64,000 nucleotides of DNA from Cavia porcellus. Taxonomy: Eukaryota; Chordata; Mammalia; Rodentia; Caviidae. Position 1 is the first letter of the stretch. The number at the start of each line of letters is the position of its first letter. A model generated the notes under the pieces. The model was not told the DNA's origin. It searched no databases and was given only the letters and a program-made list of their open reading frames with translations. The stretch covers positions 31,774,785 through 31,838,784 of the forward strand of contig NW_026947502.1 in assembly GCF_034190915.1 (NCBI RefSeq), written 5' to 3'. The translations under genes and the position numbers were made by a program. This document shows positions 52,240 to 63,924 of the stretch, piece after piece.

Positions 52240-52840
52240 ATAGTTAGTTTTTAGCATTGTAGTTACTTTCTCATCACTGGGACAAAATACTTGACACACA
52301 TAAATGAGGAAGGTTTATTTTGGCTCATGGTTTTTAGGGACTTACTCCACAGTCATCTTGCTCCAAGGCAGAAAGAGCATGACAGAAGGGTCAGGCAGGG
52401 GAACCTGCTCACATCATGGTACCAGGAAGCAGAGAGAGAGGGAGGTGGAAAGGAATGGGACCAAAGCAAGACCAAAAGCCAGCAGAGAAAACATTCAGTC
52501 TTGTAGTTCCATGTCTAGAACCCTCAACAAGTTGTGGAGAGATGTGAATTCCAAATGGCTTGGGTGTTCTTGCCCCAACGGCATTGCCAGTGGAGGCCCT
52601 GATGGCCTCTCTCTTGGTGTGACTCAGCTTACTACCTGCAGCTTTCTTCAGCAGACATTTCGTGTTCCTAGAAACTTCAGCTTTCTAGGATCTCCATGGC
52701 ACTTTGGCTTCACTTTTACAGCTTCATTTATTCCCCTTTCAGGAGCACACTGCAGGTCTTTCAAGCCTTCTTCTGAAATCTGGGCAGAAGCCTCCTGTAA
52801 CTCTTGTATTCTATGTGCCTGTAAAATCAGCAACACATGA
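52240..52840 (-). repeat. LTR-like element 1 (MaLR-like relic)
   Basis: The start (tcatcactgggacaaaatac, then gaggaaggtttattttggct and ccaaggcagaaagagcatga) is shared with the element at 53225. This opening resembles the reverse complement of MaLR-type LTRs. No viral genes recognised. Confidence 0.45.
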
Positions 52841-53224
52841 ATGATGCCAGGGTTTTCTGCCAGCTTGAGCAGTAGCCAGGCCCTCTTGGATCATGGCTGC
52901 AGAGCCTCTGAGTGCCTGGGTAGTTGAAAAAATCTCATAGGAAAATGTAGACCAATTTTCTTCCAGAGTATACCATACATGGCTTTGAGTCCAATTGTCA
53001 GTTTGAGTCCTTGTTTCCAACTGAATCTATTTGAACCTGGTCTTTGCTGCTGTTGGATTCTTATGATTCTTCTGGTCCTCTACACTCCAACCTGCACCTC
53101 TTGTCAAGTTCAGTTTACAACATTCTAGCCAGCATCTCCTAACCTCTCCAAACTCCTGAAAACCAGTTCTAAAGTATTCTAAACTACATAGGTGTCATCT
53201 CAGCAACTACCCGACTTTTAGTAC

Positions 53225-53402
53225 CCAAATCTATCTTAGTTTCCTTCTTGTCCCAGGGACAAAATACCCAACACCCACAAATTAAAGGAGGAGAGGTTTA
53301 TTTTGGTTTATACTTTTGGTACATAGTTCGCTGGTTCCAAGGCAGAAATGGCATGGTAAAAGGAACTGGGTGGAGACCAGTTGTCTATCCCAAAGCAGGG
53401 GG

Positions 53403-53442
<40 letters not shown>

Positions 53443-53770
53443 GAAGGAGGAAGAGGAGGGGGAGGAGGAGGATGGAGAGAGGGAAGGGATGGGAAGAGGA
53501 AGGGAAGGGAAGGGAAGGGAAAGGAAGGGAAGGGAAGGGAAGGGATGGGAAGAGGAAGGGAAGGGAAGGGAAGGGAAGGGAAGGGAAGGGAAGGGAAGGG
53601 AAGAGAGTGGTGCCTGGGTCAAGAGTATACTCTTCCAGCTCACACCCCCAGCAGCCCACTTCCTCCCAGGCCCTGCCTCCTAACAGGAAGCCAGCTACAG
53701 CATTCTTATGATCTGGTCATTTACCACATACATGAAAATTTGGGGGGATGTTTTAGATCTAATCATAACA
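53225..53770 (-). repeat. LTR-like element 2 (MaLR-like relic) hosting purine repeats
   Basis: It opens cttgtcccagggacaaaata, then ggagaggtttattttggttt and ccaaggcagaaatggcatgg, related to element 1. It ends caggccctgcctcctaacag, then gaaaatttggggggatgttt and ctaatcataaca, as in MaLR-type LTRs. The purine array at 53408-53604 lies inside. No viral genes recognised. Confidence 0.5.
53408..53604. repeat. Polypurine array: (GA)n, (GGA)n, (GGGAA)n with 56-bp higher-order period
   Basis: A GA dinucleotide run (to about 53440) passes into GGA triplets and then GGGAA pentamers. The marker agggatgggaagaggaaggg appears at 53485 and again at 53541, giving a 56-base higher-order unit. Long charged frames across it are artefacts. 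Confidence 0.92.
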
Positions 53771-53849
53771 GTTACCAGAGCTTTACATTAATAATATAAA
53801 AATTATTCATACAGCACCTATTATGAACAAAAAGTTCCCCTTCTATCTA

Positions 53850-54330
53850 CACATTCATTGGTTCCTATTTCCTAGAGAGAAGCAATTTCAACACTTCTGT
53901 TTTTATTTTTAAACATTAAAAAAATTTCTCTTAGTGTTTTTTTTTTCTTAGTTGTTTTTAGAAAAGCATTTGCTTCTGTAAGGCTGCCAAATACGTTCGT
54001 ATTGCAACTTTTCAATTCTGTCAGTTTTACCAACTGAAATATAAAGTGTTCTCTATTTATTCCTTAATGTGGAAGGTGAGCATCCACTTTTACACCTCTC
54101 TCCTGTTTGCACTCAGAACACGCTTTCAGGACTGTTCCCCATGCTACCAAGAGTTACTGTTCAGTGCCTATTTTGCTGGGTCAGTGTTGAGTATTTACAT
54201 TACATAGACTGTCTTTTTAGTCAGTGAGCATCTTTGACTATACAACTTTGTTCAACCCCACAATTAACAATTTTTATTGGCTTTGTTGCCTAGCAGTTAT
54301 TACTATTTTGTTCCCATACTATTCTTCTCT
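53850..54330. other. AT-rich old-repeat DNA
   Basis: Contains phrases like ttccccatgctaccaagagt and ttgctgggtcagtgttgagt that suggest further decayed L1. No gene. Confidence 0.4.
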
Positions 54331-54737
54331 GGTATAAATTTCGTCTTCATGTATTCTGACACATCAGGTATTTTGCTGGTAAAGTCTGTCCTAGAATATT
54401 CTGATTTGCTCTGGTCTGTACAGGTTGCCATCTACGCTTGATGTATATCTGTATTCTTGAGATTTTCCTGCACCATTATCCTGGAAATTAGTTTCATTTC
54501 TCTTTTGACTGGAATTTTCTGTTTCCTGAATCCAATGGATTCCTGCTCCCTGGTTTACCCCTCATTGGTTGGGGCATGTTTTCTGGGGATTCTTGAGAAA
54601 GCATACACTAGGGGTTATGTTTTTAAAACCTTGCTCAGGTTATGAACTGCTGATTTCTCTGTCATATTTGATTTGATAATTTGGCTGGGTATTGAATTTT
54701 AGTCAGGAAAATATTTTCCTTATTTCTTAAATTTTAA

Positions 54738-54822
54738 TGTTTATTTTTGGTACCAGGAATTGAACTCATGACCTCACATTTGCCAGGCAGGCACTGAAAC
54801 ACTGAGCTGTATCCCCGGGCTT
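54738..54822 (-). repeat. ID-family SINE, minus strand, nested
   Basis: It reads ttggtaccaggaattgaact, then tgccaggcaggcactgaaac and actgagctgtatccccgggc, the ID reverse complement. Confidence 0.75.
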
Positions 54823-55565
54823 GCTCTTCATAAATTTTAAGACTTTGTCCTGCCTTTGATGTGGCTATTGAAAATTCTGATGCCACATTGATTCTTACCT
54901 TTTGTGAGAAATGTGTTATATACTATGTAGAGTTCTAGGAACTTTTTTTTGCTTTCATTATTCTGATGTTGATATTTGGTATTATTTTGGCATGATTTGA
55001 TTTAGTTTTATTTGCTAGTGACTCAGTGGGTTATTCAATTTAGAAACTAATGTCTTCTATTTTAGAGTATCTGTTAGAATTCTTTATTTGCCTATCATTC
55101 CTCTTGATTACCTGCCTTCACTTTTGAACTCTCATGTGGCAGATTACGAAGTCAGGTTCCTTTTACCCCTGTCCTTGCCATGTGAGTTAGTGGTCCCTCC
55201 TGTGCTGATGCTGGGCTCAGCCACGTCTTGCTTTTGGCCAATGGGATGTTTGTAACTGTGACACAAGGAGAGGACCTATGATAATCAATGTGATTGAGCT
55301 TGATTGCTCTTGCTTTGCCCAGAGCCAGGAGAAGAACCAGTCCAGGAGCACCAGTCCAGGAGGGGATGAGAGACACAGGGAGTAGAGCCAACTGCCAGCT
55401 GAGTCCAGCAATCACCCAGATTCATGCGGAATGAATTCTTCCTGTTGGTGCCCCTGAGATTTGCTTATTGCTTAGAATTGCTGACTCAACAAATGATATA
55501 TCTGATATTTGGATTTTAGACTTAGCATAATCCTTTGATTTTTCTCTTACTGTTCTTGCTGGGAA

Positions 55566-55731
55566 CCTTTTTATTTGTGTGTATGTGTGTGAGACAGGAT
55601 GTAACTATGTAGTCCAGTAGGCCAGCTTTGAGCTCACTACATAGCCCAGGCTGGGTCAGAACTGGCAGCAATCCTCCTGCCTCAGCCTTCTGAGTGCTGG
55701 GATTACAGGCATGCAGCACTGTGACCAGCCT
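55566..55731 (-). repeat. Dimeric B1-like SINE, minus strand, nested
   Basis: It contains gagacaggatgtaactatgt, then ctcactacatagcccaggct, cctcctgcctcagccttctg and agtgctgggattacaggcat. Same dimeric layout as 32983-33143. Confidence 0.85.
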
Positions 55732-55889
55732 TGGGGGGGGGGGACTTGTTAATGTTGTCTTTCATCCGTTCTATTGAGTTTTTCATTTTTGTTATCCTAT
55801 TTTTAATTTCCAGGAACTCTGTTTTTGATTCATTGCATGTCATTTTTGCCCTGTAGCATCTTATTCCTGTTTCATAATAGCAATAGCTT

Positions 55890-55945
55890 TTCTCCTCTTC
55901 TCCTTCTTCATCTTCATCTTCATCTTCATCTTCTTTTTCTTTTTT
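55890..55945. repeat. TTCATC hexamer/pyrimidine repeat
   Basis: Roughly five cttcat units followed by a T/C run. Confidence 0.8.
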
Positions 55946-56109
55946 GGCTTTCAGGATTAAAATCTGGGTCTTGTTCCCTGAGACCTAAACCCTCTCTTTT
56001 TTTCAGTATCACTTTTTATTACTTTAACTATTAAACTTTTCTTTTTTTTTACATTGTCTTTACTCCAAGTAGTTTTTATTCTGTTATTCTGATCCATATT
56101 TGTTTACTT

Positions 56110-56290
56110 GGCAGTACTGGGGTTTGAACCCAGGGAATTACACTTAGTTATATCCCTAGGCCTTGTTTTGCATTTTGACTCAGAGGCTTGCTAAGTCACT
56201 AAAATACTCAGGTTGGGCTTGAACTTGTAGTCTTCCTGCCTCAGCCTCCCAGAGTGCCAAGATAGAGTATAGCCATGCACCACCAAGCCT
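56110..56290 (-). repeat. Composite B1+ID SINE, minus strand
   Basis: The ID-like part (ggcagtactggggtttgaac, then tagttatatccctaggcc) is followed by a B1-like part (ggttgggcttgaacttgtag, then cctgcctcagcctcccagag). Confidence 0.75.
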
Positions 56291-57049
56291 TTCTTATCTG
56301 ATACAGTATTTTTGCCTGTCCATTCACAGTCACTAAAAACTGGGAAGTGTGTACGTGACCATGCTTTTCACAGAGCAGGAATCTTCTGACTTTTTTCTAG
56401 AGCTGACTTGATGACCTAGAGCTGAGGGTCCACTCTGGAGCTGCTAGGATGCTCACCTGGCTGCCAGGATTCTGAGAATCTTCTGGAACCAACTTCAGGG
56501 GGAATCTTAACATTCAGATCATGAACTTGCACTTGATTCTCCTGTTTCCTATGTGATACCCATGCTCTCAGCTGTGCTTGGTGCCCCCCAAACAGAGTGC
56601 TGCTACTTACAAATGACCCGGCAGCCTTCCTTCTTTGGGCGGAGGGACATTTGGCTGCTTGGGGGAAGCAGGTGTCTGCGCTCTGTGGGCTGATTGTAAG
56701 CGCTCCCAGCCAGCCCTCCTGCTGGCAGCTCCACTTTCTGTGGGTCCCTGGTGCCTCTAATTCCTAGGGCTTTATATAATTCTATGGCGAACATCAGGTG
56801 GCTTTTTGGCTTTCTTCACCGCTGACTTAGGATTTAGTTTACTTAGGTTTGTTAAGTCAGTGCCTCTCATCCATCAGCTTTCCTGTTTCCAAAATTTTGT
56901 TGCTATTGTTTACTCCCGTGTTATTCCTATCCCTATGGATTTATGGGCAATTTTTTCTTACATAGAGTTTTAATGGGATGTCTTTATCACTTCTTTAATA
57001 GTACATCATCATTATAAAATATAAAGAAATCCATAGCAAGGGATGCTGC

Positions 57050-57640
57050 CCCAGAGCTGCTCTTAAGCATTTATCCTTCCGGATAGTTTTGCTCTTGTGA
57101 ATTATATTATATGCATGTGCACGCTGAAGTAAACACTCACATGTTAAACATGCACTTTGCAAACGTGCATGAGATTATGCTATAACACTTTGGAACCACT
57201 CTTTGCCTCAGCACCCAATTTTGAGTCTTTCACTCACACATGTGGGGCTACTGCTTTCCTTGTATTAAGGTTCATAGTGTCTTGATATTGTCACTCATCT
57301 CTTATTAATGACATGGGATGTTTCCAACGTGTTTTACTGTAAGGAGAGCCGCTCTGAGTGTTAGAGCACCTACAGCTCCACGACCCTGTCCTTTTGTCTC
57401 CGTAGGCATTGCATCTAAGGGGAACCACCAGTGGGCACGCACGGTTAAGATATTGGTGAATAGTAACAGATTGCTCTCCACAGAGACATAGCAATTTTTA
57501 CTCTCCTTCAGGACGTAGGACAGAGTTCTTTCCTTGCCTCTCCTGTCAGTTTTCTTTGAATTGTTGCAGCTTACTTGAGTGAACATGATGTCTTATTGCC
57601 GCTTTGATTTGCATTTCTTTGAGTAGTAAGGCTTTGTCTT
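57050..57640 (-). repeat. Decayed LINE-1 fragment
   Basis: It contains gacatgggatgtttccaacg, then taacagattgctctccacag and cgctttgatttgcatttctt, in the order typical of old antisense L1 copies. Confidence 0.65.
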
Positions 57641-57649
57641 TTTGTGCCT

Positions 57650-59825
57650 GTCATGGCTACGTGGCTCCTCTGTGACCTGTTTGCTTCCAATGTGATTTTG
57701 TCTTTTTTGGGGAAGGGAACCCTCAGACACCAGCTTATCCCCTTGGTTTGCTGTCTGGGTGCCCTGGAGCCCTAGGCTCAGAGGCTGGCAGGCTGCACAG
57801 GTGCTGGGGTGGTTGGCACGAGGAGCGGTGGGTGAGAGAGCAATGTGTACCCTCTCCGGTTTCTTGGCTTTGCCTGCACCAAGTCTCTGCATTGAGGGTG
57901 AGTGCAGATTTCTCCCCATCAGTGCTGGGCTGCCACTGACAGGCCAGAGTGGCCCTCATGTCACTGTCTGCGTCCTGGTTGGTGGTTCTGGCACTGGCCT
58001 GGGTGCTGACATTCAAAAGGGTTTACATTCCATGGAGATGGGTACCTTTTTCAAAAATCTTTTTTAAATTGTGAAATATAACACATATAGAAAATATTCA
58101 GTTTAACAAATCATCGTAAAGCAAACACTGTAGAGCCACCACCCAGGAGATAGTTTCATGATGCTGTGGCGAGTGGAGCCCTTGGCTGTTGGGCTGCAGG
58201 TTTCTTTCTGGATGGGTCCCTGGGCTGGGGAAAGGCGTCCTTCAGTTGTGGCAGCAGCACTCAGGTGTGGCCACTCCAGGCTAGGGTGCTGGAATATTGT
58301 CCTGAGAGGAGTTTGAAACTGTGACTCCTGTTTTATCTCTCAGCCCTGCTTCCTGACCTGTGTCCCCATAGGCCTAGGAATATCTGGACCTCAGGAATTT
58401 GGGTGGGACCTAAGGGAGCAGAGGAATCCAGAAATCCTCAGTGTGAGCCTCTGGGGGCAGGTCCAGAGGCCCAGTCTGCTTGGCTTGGAATTTAGGGTTG
58501 GCCATAAATGTTCACCCTAGTGGCAGAGCTCGGTCCTCCCAATTGGCTTGCCTAAGGCAAGGCCATGTCGTGTGGGCACAGTCTTTGTCTCGCCAGCAGG
58601 GGCTGGAGGAGGGGTGCCCCCTGTGTGGGGAATTCTCTCAGGAGCCAGGGATGGACATGAGCAGCTGAGGGGGATGGAACTGCACGCTCTTGACTTTGGC
58701 TTGAGCCCTTGCTGAGAGAGTGTCCGTGTCTCTGGAGATTCACATCCCTTTGTGGTACCGGCCCTGTGGTCCATCTCCAGGTGGCTCCTGTGCCCTAATG
58801 GCCAGTCCACTGAAAGGCAGCCTTCAGCTCAGGTGACAGGTGTCATCAGCCCTTGGGCCACTTCCTCACTTCCGGCCCCTCCCTCTTGGCCGCCCCTTCC
58901 TGTGTTCAGTCTTCCCCCCACCTGCTAGATGCCTCGGGTGGCAGGAAGGGGGCAGACAGACTGAGTCCCTGCTCTTGGGAGTTAATGGTCCTTATGCTCC
59001 ACTGAAGCCCAGCAGAATGCTCTGTGAGAATGGAATGCTTTCTTTGGTACCAGGCTAGTTAGGGAAGGAGCTGGGAAGCAAGCAGAGGGGGCACACAGGG
59101 CTGGGCACAGAGCAGAGGGGCCAGAGGAGGCTTCTGGTAGGAAACCAGGCCAGAGATGCAGTCTTTAGGCCAGGAAGTGGTGCTGGGAAGAGTGACAGGG
59201 GCCAGGGCCAGAGGATGTGCAAAGGCCCTGTGAAGGGGAGATATGTGGAAGGTCCATGTGCTTGAGGAAGAGTTGAGCAGGAGTGGTGAGAGCTGGGCAA
59301 GAGCCATGCAGAGGACTTACCAGGAAAGGGTTTGGGGCTGGGCACGGCATGTTGGGTGTACATTTTAAGGACAGCTGTGGCTGCTGTGTATGTGGGATTT
59401 GGAAGGTAGGACCTGATCAGAAGCCCTTGGAGTTCTGATCAGTGGGAGCAGTGGCAATGGGGTAGAGAGAGTGGGGGAGGGATGGTGAGAGTACCTTCGA
59501 GGGTGGGCCTGGGTGTCAGGAGCTAGCCTGGAGCCATCCTAGAGCTGGGGGTGGCTAGGGAGGAGCAGGTGTGGGTGGGAAATAGGTGAATCCATTGTGT
59601 CAGAGCGTGACACAATGCATGCTAGGAGGTGTGGAGCACATCTTTGGATGGACCCAGTGCACAGGTCTGGGCCAGGGATCAAACAAGGTGGTCAGCAGCA
59701 CCTGCTGTGCCTGCCTGGCTCTGGTCCTTCCTCTGAAGCTGTTGCCCTTGAGTTATTCTAAGCCAGACCAGCCTGGACGAAGGGTAATCCTGAAAGGGAA
59801 GGCAGCCACAATTCACCCGTGTCTG

Positions 59826-59861
<36 letters not shown>

Positions 59862-60590
59862 GCACTTTCACCTTCTGCCCCAAGTTAGGCTGAAGTGGCT
59901 GGAGGTAGAGGAGGCAGGAACCAGCACGGCAAGGTGGTACCTGCCCCAGAGAGGTGAATTTTGCTGTGTGAAGTTAGGCTCATCTAAAGGGCACCAACTG
60001 ATCCTGGGCAGTAGTGGATGCAAGAAGAATTGTCCCTAAACTCAGCCTCCTGGTTTGTTTGTGTGACAGCATCATTCCTCATGGGGATTATTTTATGATC
60101 ATCAGCCTGGGTTTTCTCTAATGCTATCAGTGTTCCTCTGTGAGACTGGGACTTTGGAGGACAAGCCACCATTCAGTCCATGGCAATTCGAATTTTAGCT
60201 GTGTAGATGAGGATGCGCTAGCTTAACTGTCCCCACCCCCAGCCCTATTCCAAGCCAGTCTGTGAGCAATCTGGACTTATGTCCAGAGAAGGAGGCTTAA
60301 CACAAGGCCATGGTAGCCCATATGATGTCTAGAGAGCCACTTGGATGGATGTTAGAGACACTTTGTTCTTAGCCCTCTTACAGTGTCTGACTGGGAAAGC
60401 CTACTCTGACGCTGGGGACCCAGCCTGCAGAGGGGCGCTACAGAGGAACCAGTGGTCTTGAATAGGAGGTTTACTATGGGGCATTGGTCATGGCCCCTGT
60501 CTTGTTCCAGGGGAAGAGTGGACCAGGTAACAGAACACCATGGTTTCGGGAGCTTTGCTCCAGGGGTAGTTTTGGTTAGAATGCTGTGCT
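57650..60590. other. Non-coding DNA, few repeats
   Basis: 58060-58160 is an old LINE-like snippet (attgtgaaatataacacata). 59828-59860 is a GT microsatellite. 58850-59580 is G-rich unique DNA. No frame with a recognisable protein. Confidence 0.5.
59828..59860. repeat. (GT)n microsatellite
   Basis: About 16 uninterrupted GT units. Confidence 0.95.
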
Positions 60591-60599
60591 TCCTTCTGT

Positions 60600-60720
60600 A
60601 TCTGTTAAGGCTTTGAACTCACTATGTAGCCCAAGCTGATCTAGACTCATAGCAACCCTCCTGCCTCAGCTTCCTGAGTGCTGGGATTACAGGTGTGTGC
60701 CATCACGCCTGGTTGTAATC
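60600..60720 (-). repeat. B1-like SINE, minus strand
   Basis: It contains tttgaactcactatgtagcc, then cctcctgcctcagcttcctg, agtgctgggattacaggtgt and gtgccatcacgcctggtt. Confidence 0.85.
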
Positions 60721-60724
60721 TGAT

Positions 60725-63170
60725 TTTAAACTTCTTTTCTGTGCTTAGCCCCTCTGAGCCCTAACTCACGTGCTTCCTGCCCTCATTTCTGGTTATTTCT
60801 TGCCTCCAAGCTTTTGCTTGGGTTGTTGCCCATGTGTAGGAGGCTGTTTTTCAGGCTCCATGTCCTGCAAGCCTGAGCTTCTCCACTTCTCATCAAAATT
60901 GTGATTGTTGGAATGTTGTATCTTTCATAATGTTCCTGAACGCCATCATGTTACAGTTCAAGTGACTTCACACTCCATCCATCTAAACAGTGTCACTGAG
61001 TTATTTGTTTGTCTACTATGTGAGTTTTGCTGCTGGGTTTGTGGAGGAGTCAGGTGCCTGTGCTGTGGTCTCTCTACCCACAGAGTTCCTGGCCCATTAG
61101 AGAGACTGGACATGGAGGAAATGGCTCCTTGTGGGATTTTCTGGGTCAGAAAGAGCATCAGGCAACATTTCATCAAGGGGGCACCATAAAATTTGGTCCT
61201 GCAAAACTGGAGGAGTGAAAACTTCGGTGAGTTACTCAGGAATTGCAGGTGGAGCCGGACTGTGCTAGCGGTTAAGTCCTCAGTGACTTCCAATGAGCCA
61301 TCGGGGTTGGGAGTTGTGAAGATCTCCAGACAGAAAAGAGGTTGTCACCTGGTCCTCCCTCGGAGCCTGGAGCCTTTTCTTTATACTCATCATTTGAAAG
61401 TTTTGCAAGAAACATACTACTAATTACAATGATCTTATTTTGTTCTAATTTTAACTGCAAAGGAAGTTGGGATGTCAGAAGTAACCTCGGTGGTGAGCGC
61501 TGTGTGGAGCTGAGCTCCAGAAGTGGCTCCAAACTGTACATCAGGGAATCTGGTTGCAGTGTGAGACGGAAACCATGACGTCCAATCAGTGCGTGGTTGG
61601 GAAAGGCACGGTACCTTACGATATAAGACAGACTGTCACCGTGGATTGAAACTCTTCTGTGACTCTTCTGGAACATTTGCTAATGTTTTAAAATTTTACC
61701 AATGTGAAATGAATTGCTTGTGACTGGCTTGTTTAAAGGTTATTTTATTCATTCAGGTATTTACTGAACTAATGTCTGTGGATATTAACCTCCAGGGAAT
61801 ATATATCAGAGGGCAATGTCTAAAGGTAACTTTCCAAGAGATGGAATTAGAAAGTCTACTTTTTACCCAATGTAGATTAAAATATGATACTTCCTGGGGT
61901 AAGAGAAACAGGTAGAAGTGCAGGCTTCTATTTCTTATTGTAAGTTAATGTAAAAAACACCAAGAAGTGCAACTCATCGTGGAAAGTCACAGTATTATGG
62001 CATTTCATGATGTTATTAGAGGCTTCATGTTTGGGTTCATAATGTAGAAGAGGTGGGAGAGACAGGACAGAAGTCAGCATGTGTTTTCCTAGGGCAGCTG
62101 GTCTCATTGCTGAAACTGTCGAATCCAAGTGCTAGTTAAGTACTCAGTTGGGACTAACCCCAGAGATTCTCCTGCAGGTGCCTGGGCTGGAGGCCCACAG
62201 TCTAGAGGATGACCCAGCTGCCCACTCCCAGTGGTCCTGAGGAGCAACGATCCCCTAGGGAAGGAAGGCCAGTCTTATATTTTCCAAAGATGCTAAGCGT
62301 GGTATGGGTCCTGTCGATTTCAAAGCCACACTGGAACCGTGCACTTGACAGTTTTCTCTCTCCCTGTGTTCCTGGTGCTGAATGCCAGTGGTCCAGGAAT
62401 CAAGGCAGGCGTATCACATCCAGCAGGCGATGGATGTGATAAAGGCTGGCAGGGCAAAAGCCTCCTGCAGGATGAGGCCTTGGAATTCTGGGAAAATCCC
62501 GTGTGCCAAGAGGTGCTGAGCAGGGAGGAGTGACACTGTTCTGAATGTCACATGGCCCCTCTCTGCTCCATCCTGGTGTCCCAGGAATCTGGTTTGGGAT
62601 GGAATGGGTCTATGTTTCTGCATACATGTCACCCTTCATCAGTTGCAGACTTTTGACCAAAGAATCCAGCAGGTCTGATATCTTATAACAGAACAGTCGC
62701 TGTTGCAAGAGTTGGTGGCTCCCCCAGTCATCTCAGTGTAAGGATGGGTACACCAAGGCCGAGGAATGACAGATGACTCATAGAGAAGTGAAGAGATGAA
62801 GAGATGTCTGGGTCCTCCTCATCTCTGCCATCCCTGCTGGATGACCTTGAATGGATTATGTGACCTCTTGGTGCCTCAGAATGTAAAATGCTCATCTGTA
62901 AAATGGAAATGATAACACCTGTCCCTGTGGGCTATTTGGAGGGTCTCACATTATTTTTCTCAGAGTCTGGCATCCAGGAGGCACTAGTTACTGATGTCCA
63001 GGGTTGCCCTTGAGTCAGTAGTGGGCCTGACTGAGACCGCTCCTGATTCCAATCAGAATCAAGTGATCTGATCATATCCCATGGCTGTGGGGACACTCTA
63101 GTGCTCGGCAGCCTGGTCAGACCCTTGCTCCAGCTGTGACTTTTGGGCTTGGATTTGAGACAGTGAGCCG
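60725..63170. other. Non-coding DNA, few repeats
   Basis: 60770-60880 resembles an L2 end. 62830-62990 is a plus-strand MIR (ttggtgcctcagaatgtaaa, then catctgtaaaatgg). The minus-strand 134-codon frame at 61676-61272 has no recognisable domain. No exon supported. Confidence 0.5.
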
Positions 63171-63179
63171 TCTCTGTTT

Positions 63180-63450
63180 GCTAACTTTGTATATTGCTTA
63201 ATAAGGAAAACATGGCCTGTCCTGGCAAACAGTGGATCTGGCCATATATGGGGAAAAGGAGTAACTTGGATACAGTCAAGGACAAGATTCTGAGCTTGTC
63301 TTATTTAAAACAAAATCAAAGACAATATGGAGTACCACTTTCCTTCATCCAGTTTGGTTATGAGAGCATTTCTGATTATAAATAGGCAACATATTGCAGT
63401 GTTAGCTTTAGAAATAGCTGTGAACTGTTTGGGAAGCAAATCCTCTCAGC
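63180..63450. promoter_or_regulatory. Enhancer-like block with a perfect CArG box
   Basis: CCATATATGG at 63242-63251 is a perfect palindromic serum-response-factor site. It is accompanied by gcttaataaggaaaacatgg, aaacaaaatcaaagacaata (TCF-like ATCAAAG) and tctgattataaataggcaac. Unique AT-rich DNA; role inferred. Confidence 0.35.
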
Positions 63451-63694
63451 ACTTGAAAGAACTTGGCTTGGAGGAAGGGTCCAGTGGGTACAGAGGCAGT
63501 GGCTGTCTCAGAGCCTCCCCGAGTGGATGGAGGTTTTCCTAACTGGTCACCAGCACCAGACCCAAGGGTCTGGGGCCGGCAGGAGGTGACAGCTTCTAGT
63601 CAATTCTGAAGGAGGGGCTTTCTTGCCTTTGCAGGGGAGGATTGCTGAGCCCACCCCACGCCTTCCTCTAATCACCTGTTCATGACCTCTGCCT

Positions 63695-63720
63695 CGCTCA
63701 CACTCACACTCACACTCACT
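63695..63720. repeat. (CACACT)n hexamer repeat
   Basis: About four cactca/cacact units. Confidence 0.85.
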
Positions 63721-63924
63721 GTTAGTTGTTGACTGCTCAAGCACATTAGGTGCCCTCACTGCTCACTGTGCGGGGCTGACTCCCGATTCCCTCCTGCTGC
63801 TCTTTCCTCCTCCCTGGTGCCTTCTCTTCCCCAGGCTGGACTGGTGCACTGCACTCTATCCTTGGTCCTTTTCCTCCTCTGTATGCTCTTCCCTCTACTT
63901 TTGGAATCAATGTGCATAACCTAG

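Larger units (their letters stand above)
54330..56110 (-). repeat. Decayed LINE-1 segment interrupted by SINEs
   Basis: AT-rich DNA with words such as gctgggtattgaattttagt, gactttgtcctgcctttgat, gatgttgatatttggtatta and attgagtttttcatttttgt is typical of old antisense L1. It is split by SINEs at 54738-54822 and 55566-55731 and followed by another at 56110. No intact frame. Confidence 0.5.

Noticed and set aside
53481..53604. CRISPR-like repeat array
   Set aside because: Simple pentamer microsatellite in a mammalian genome; no spacers.
53248..53799. Charged 183-codon frame and its counterparts
   Set aside because: Produced by the GA/GGGAA purine array within an LTR-like relic.
60425..60445. 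Possible CTCF site (gcagaggggcgctac)
   Set aside because: It misses one G of the core spacing and several upstream consensus bases.
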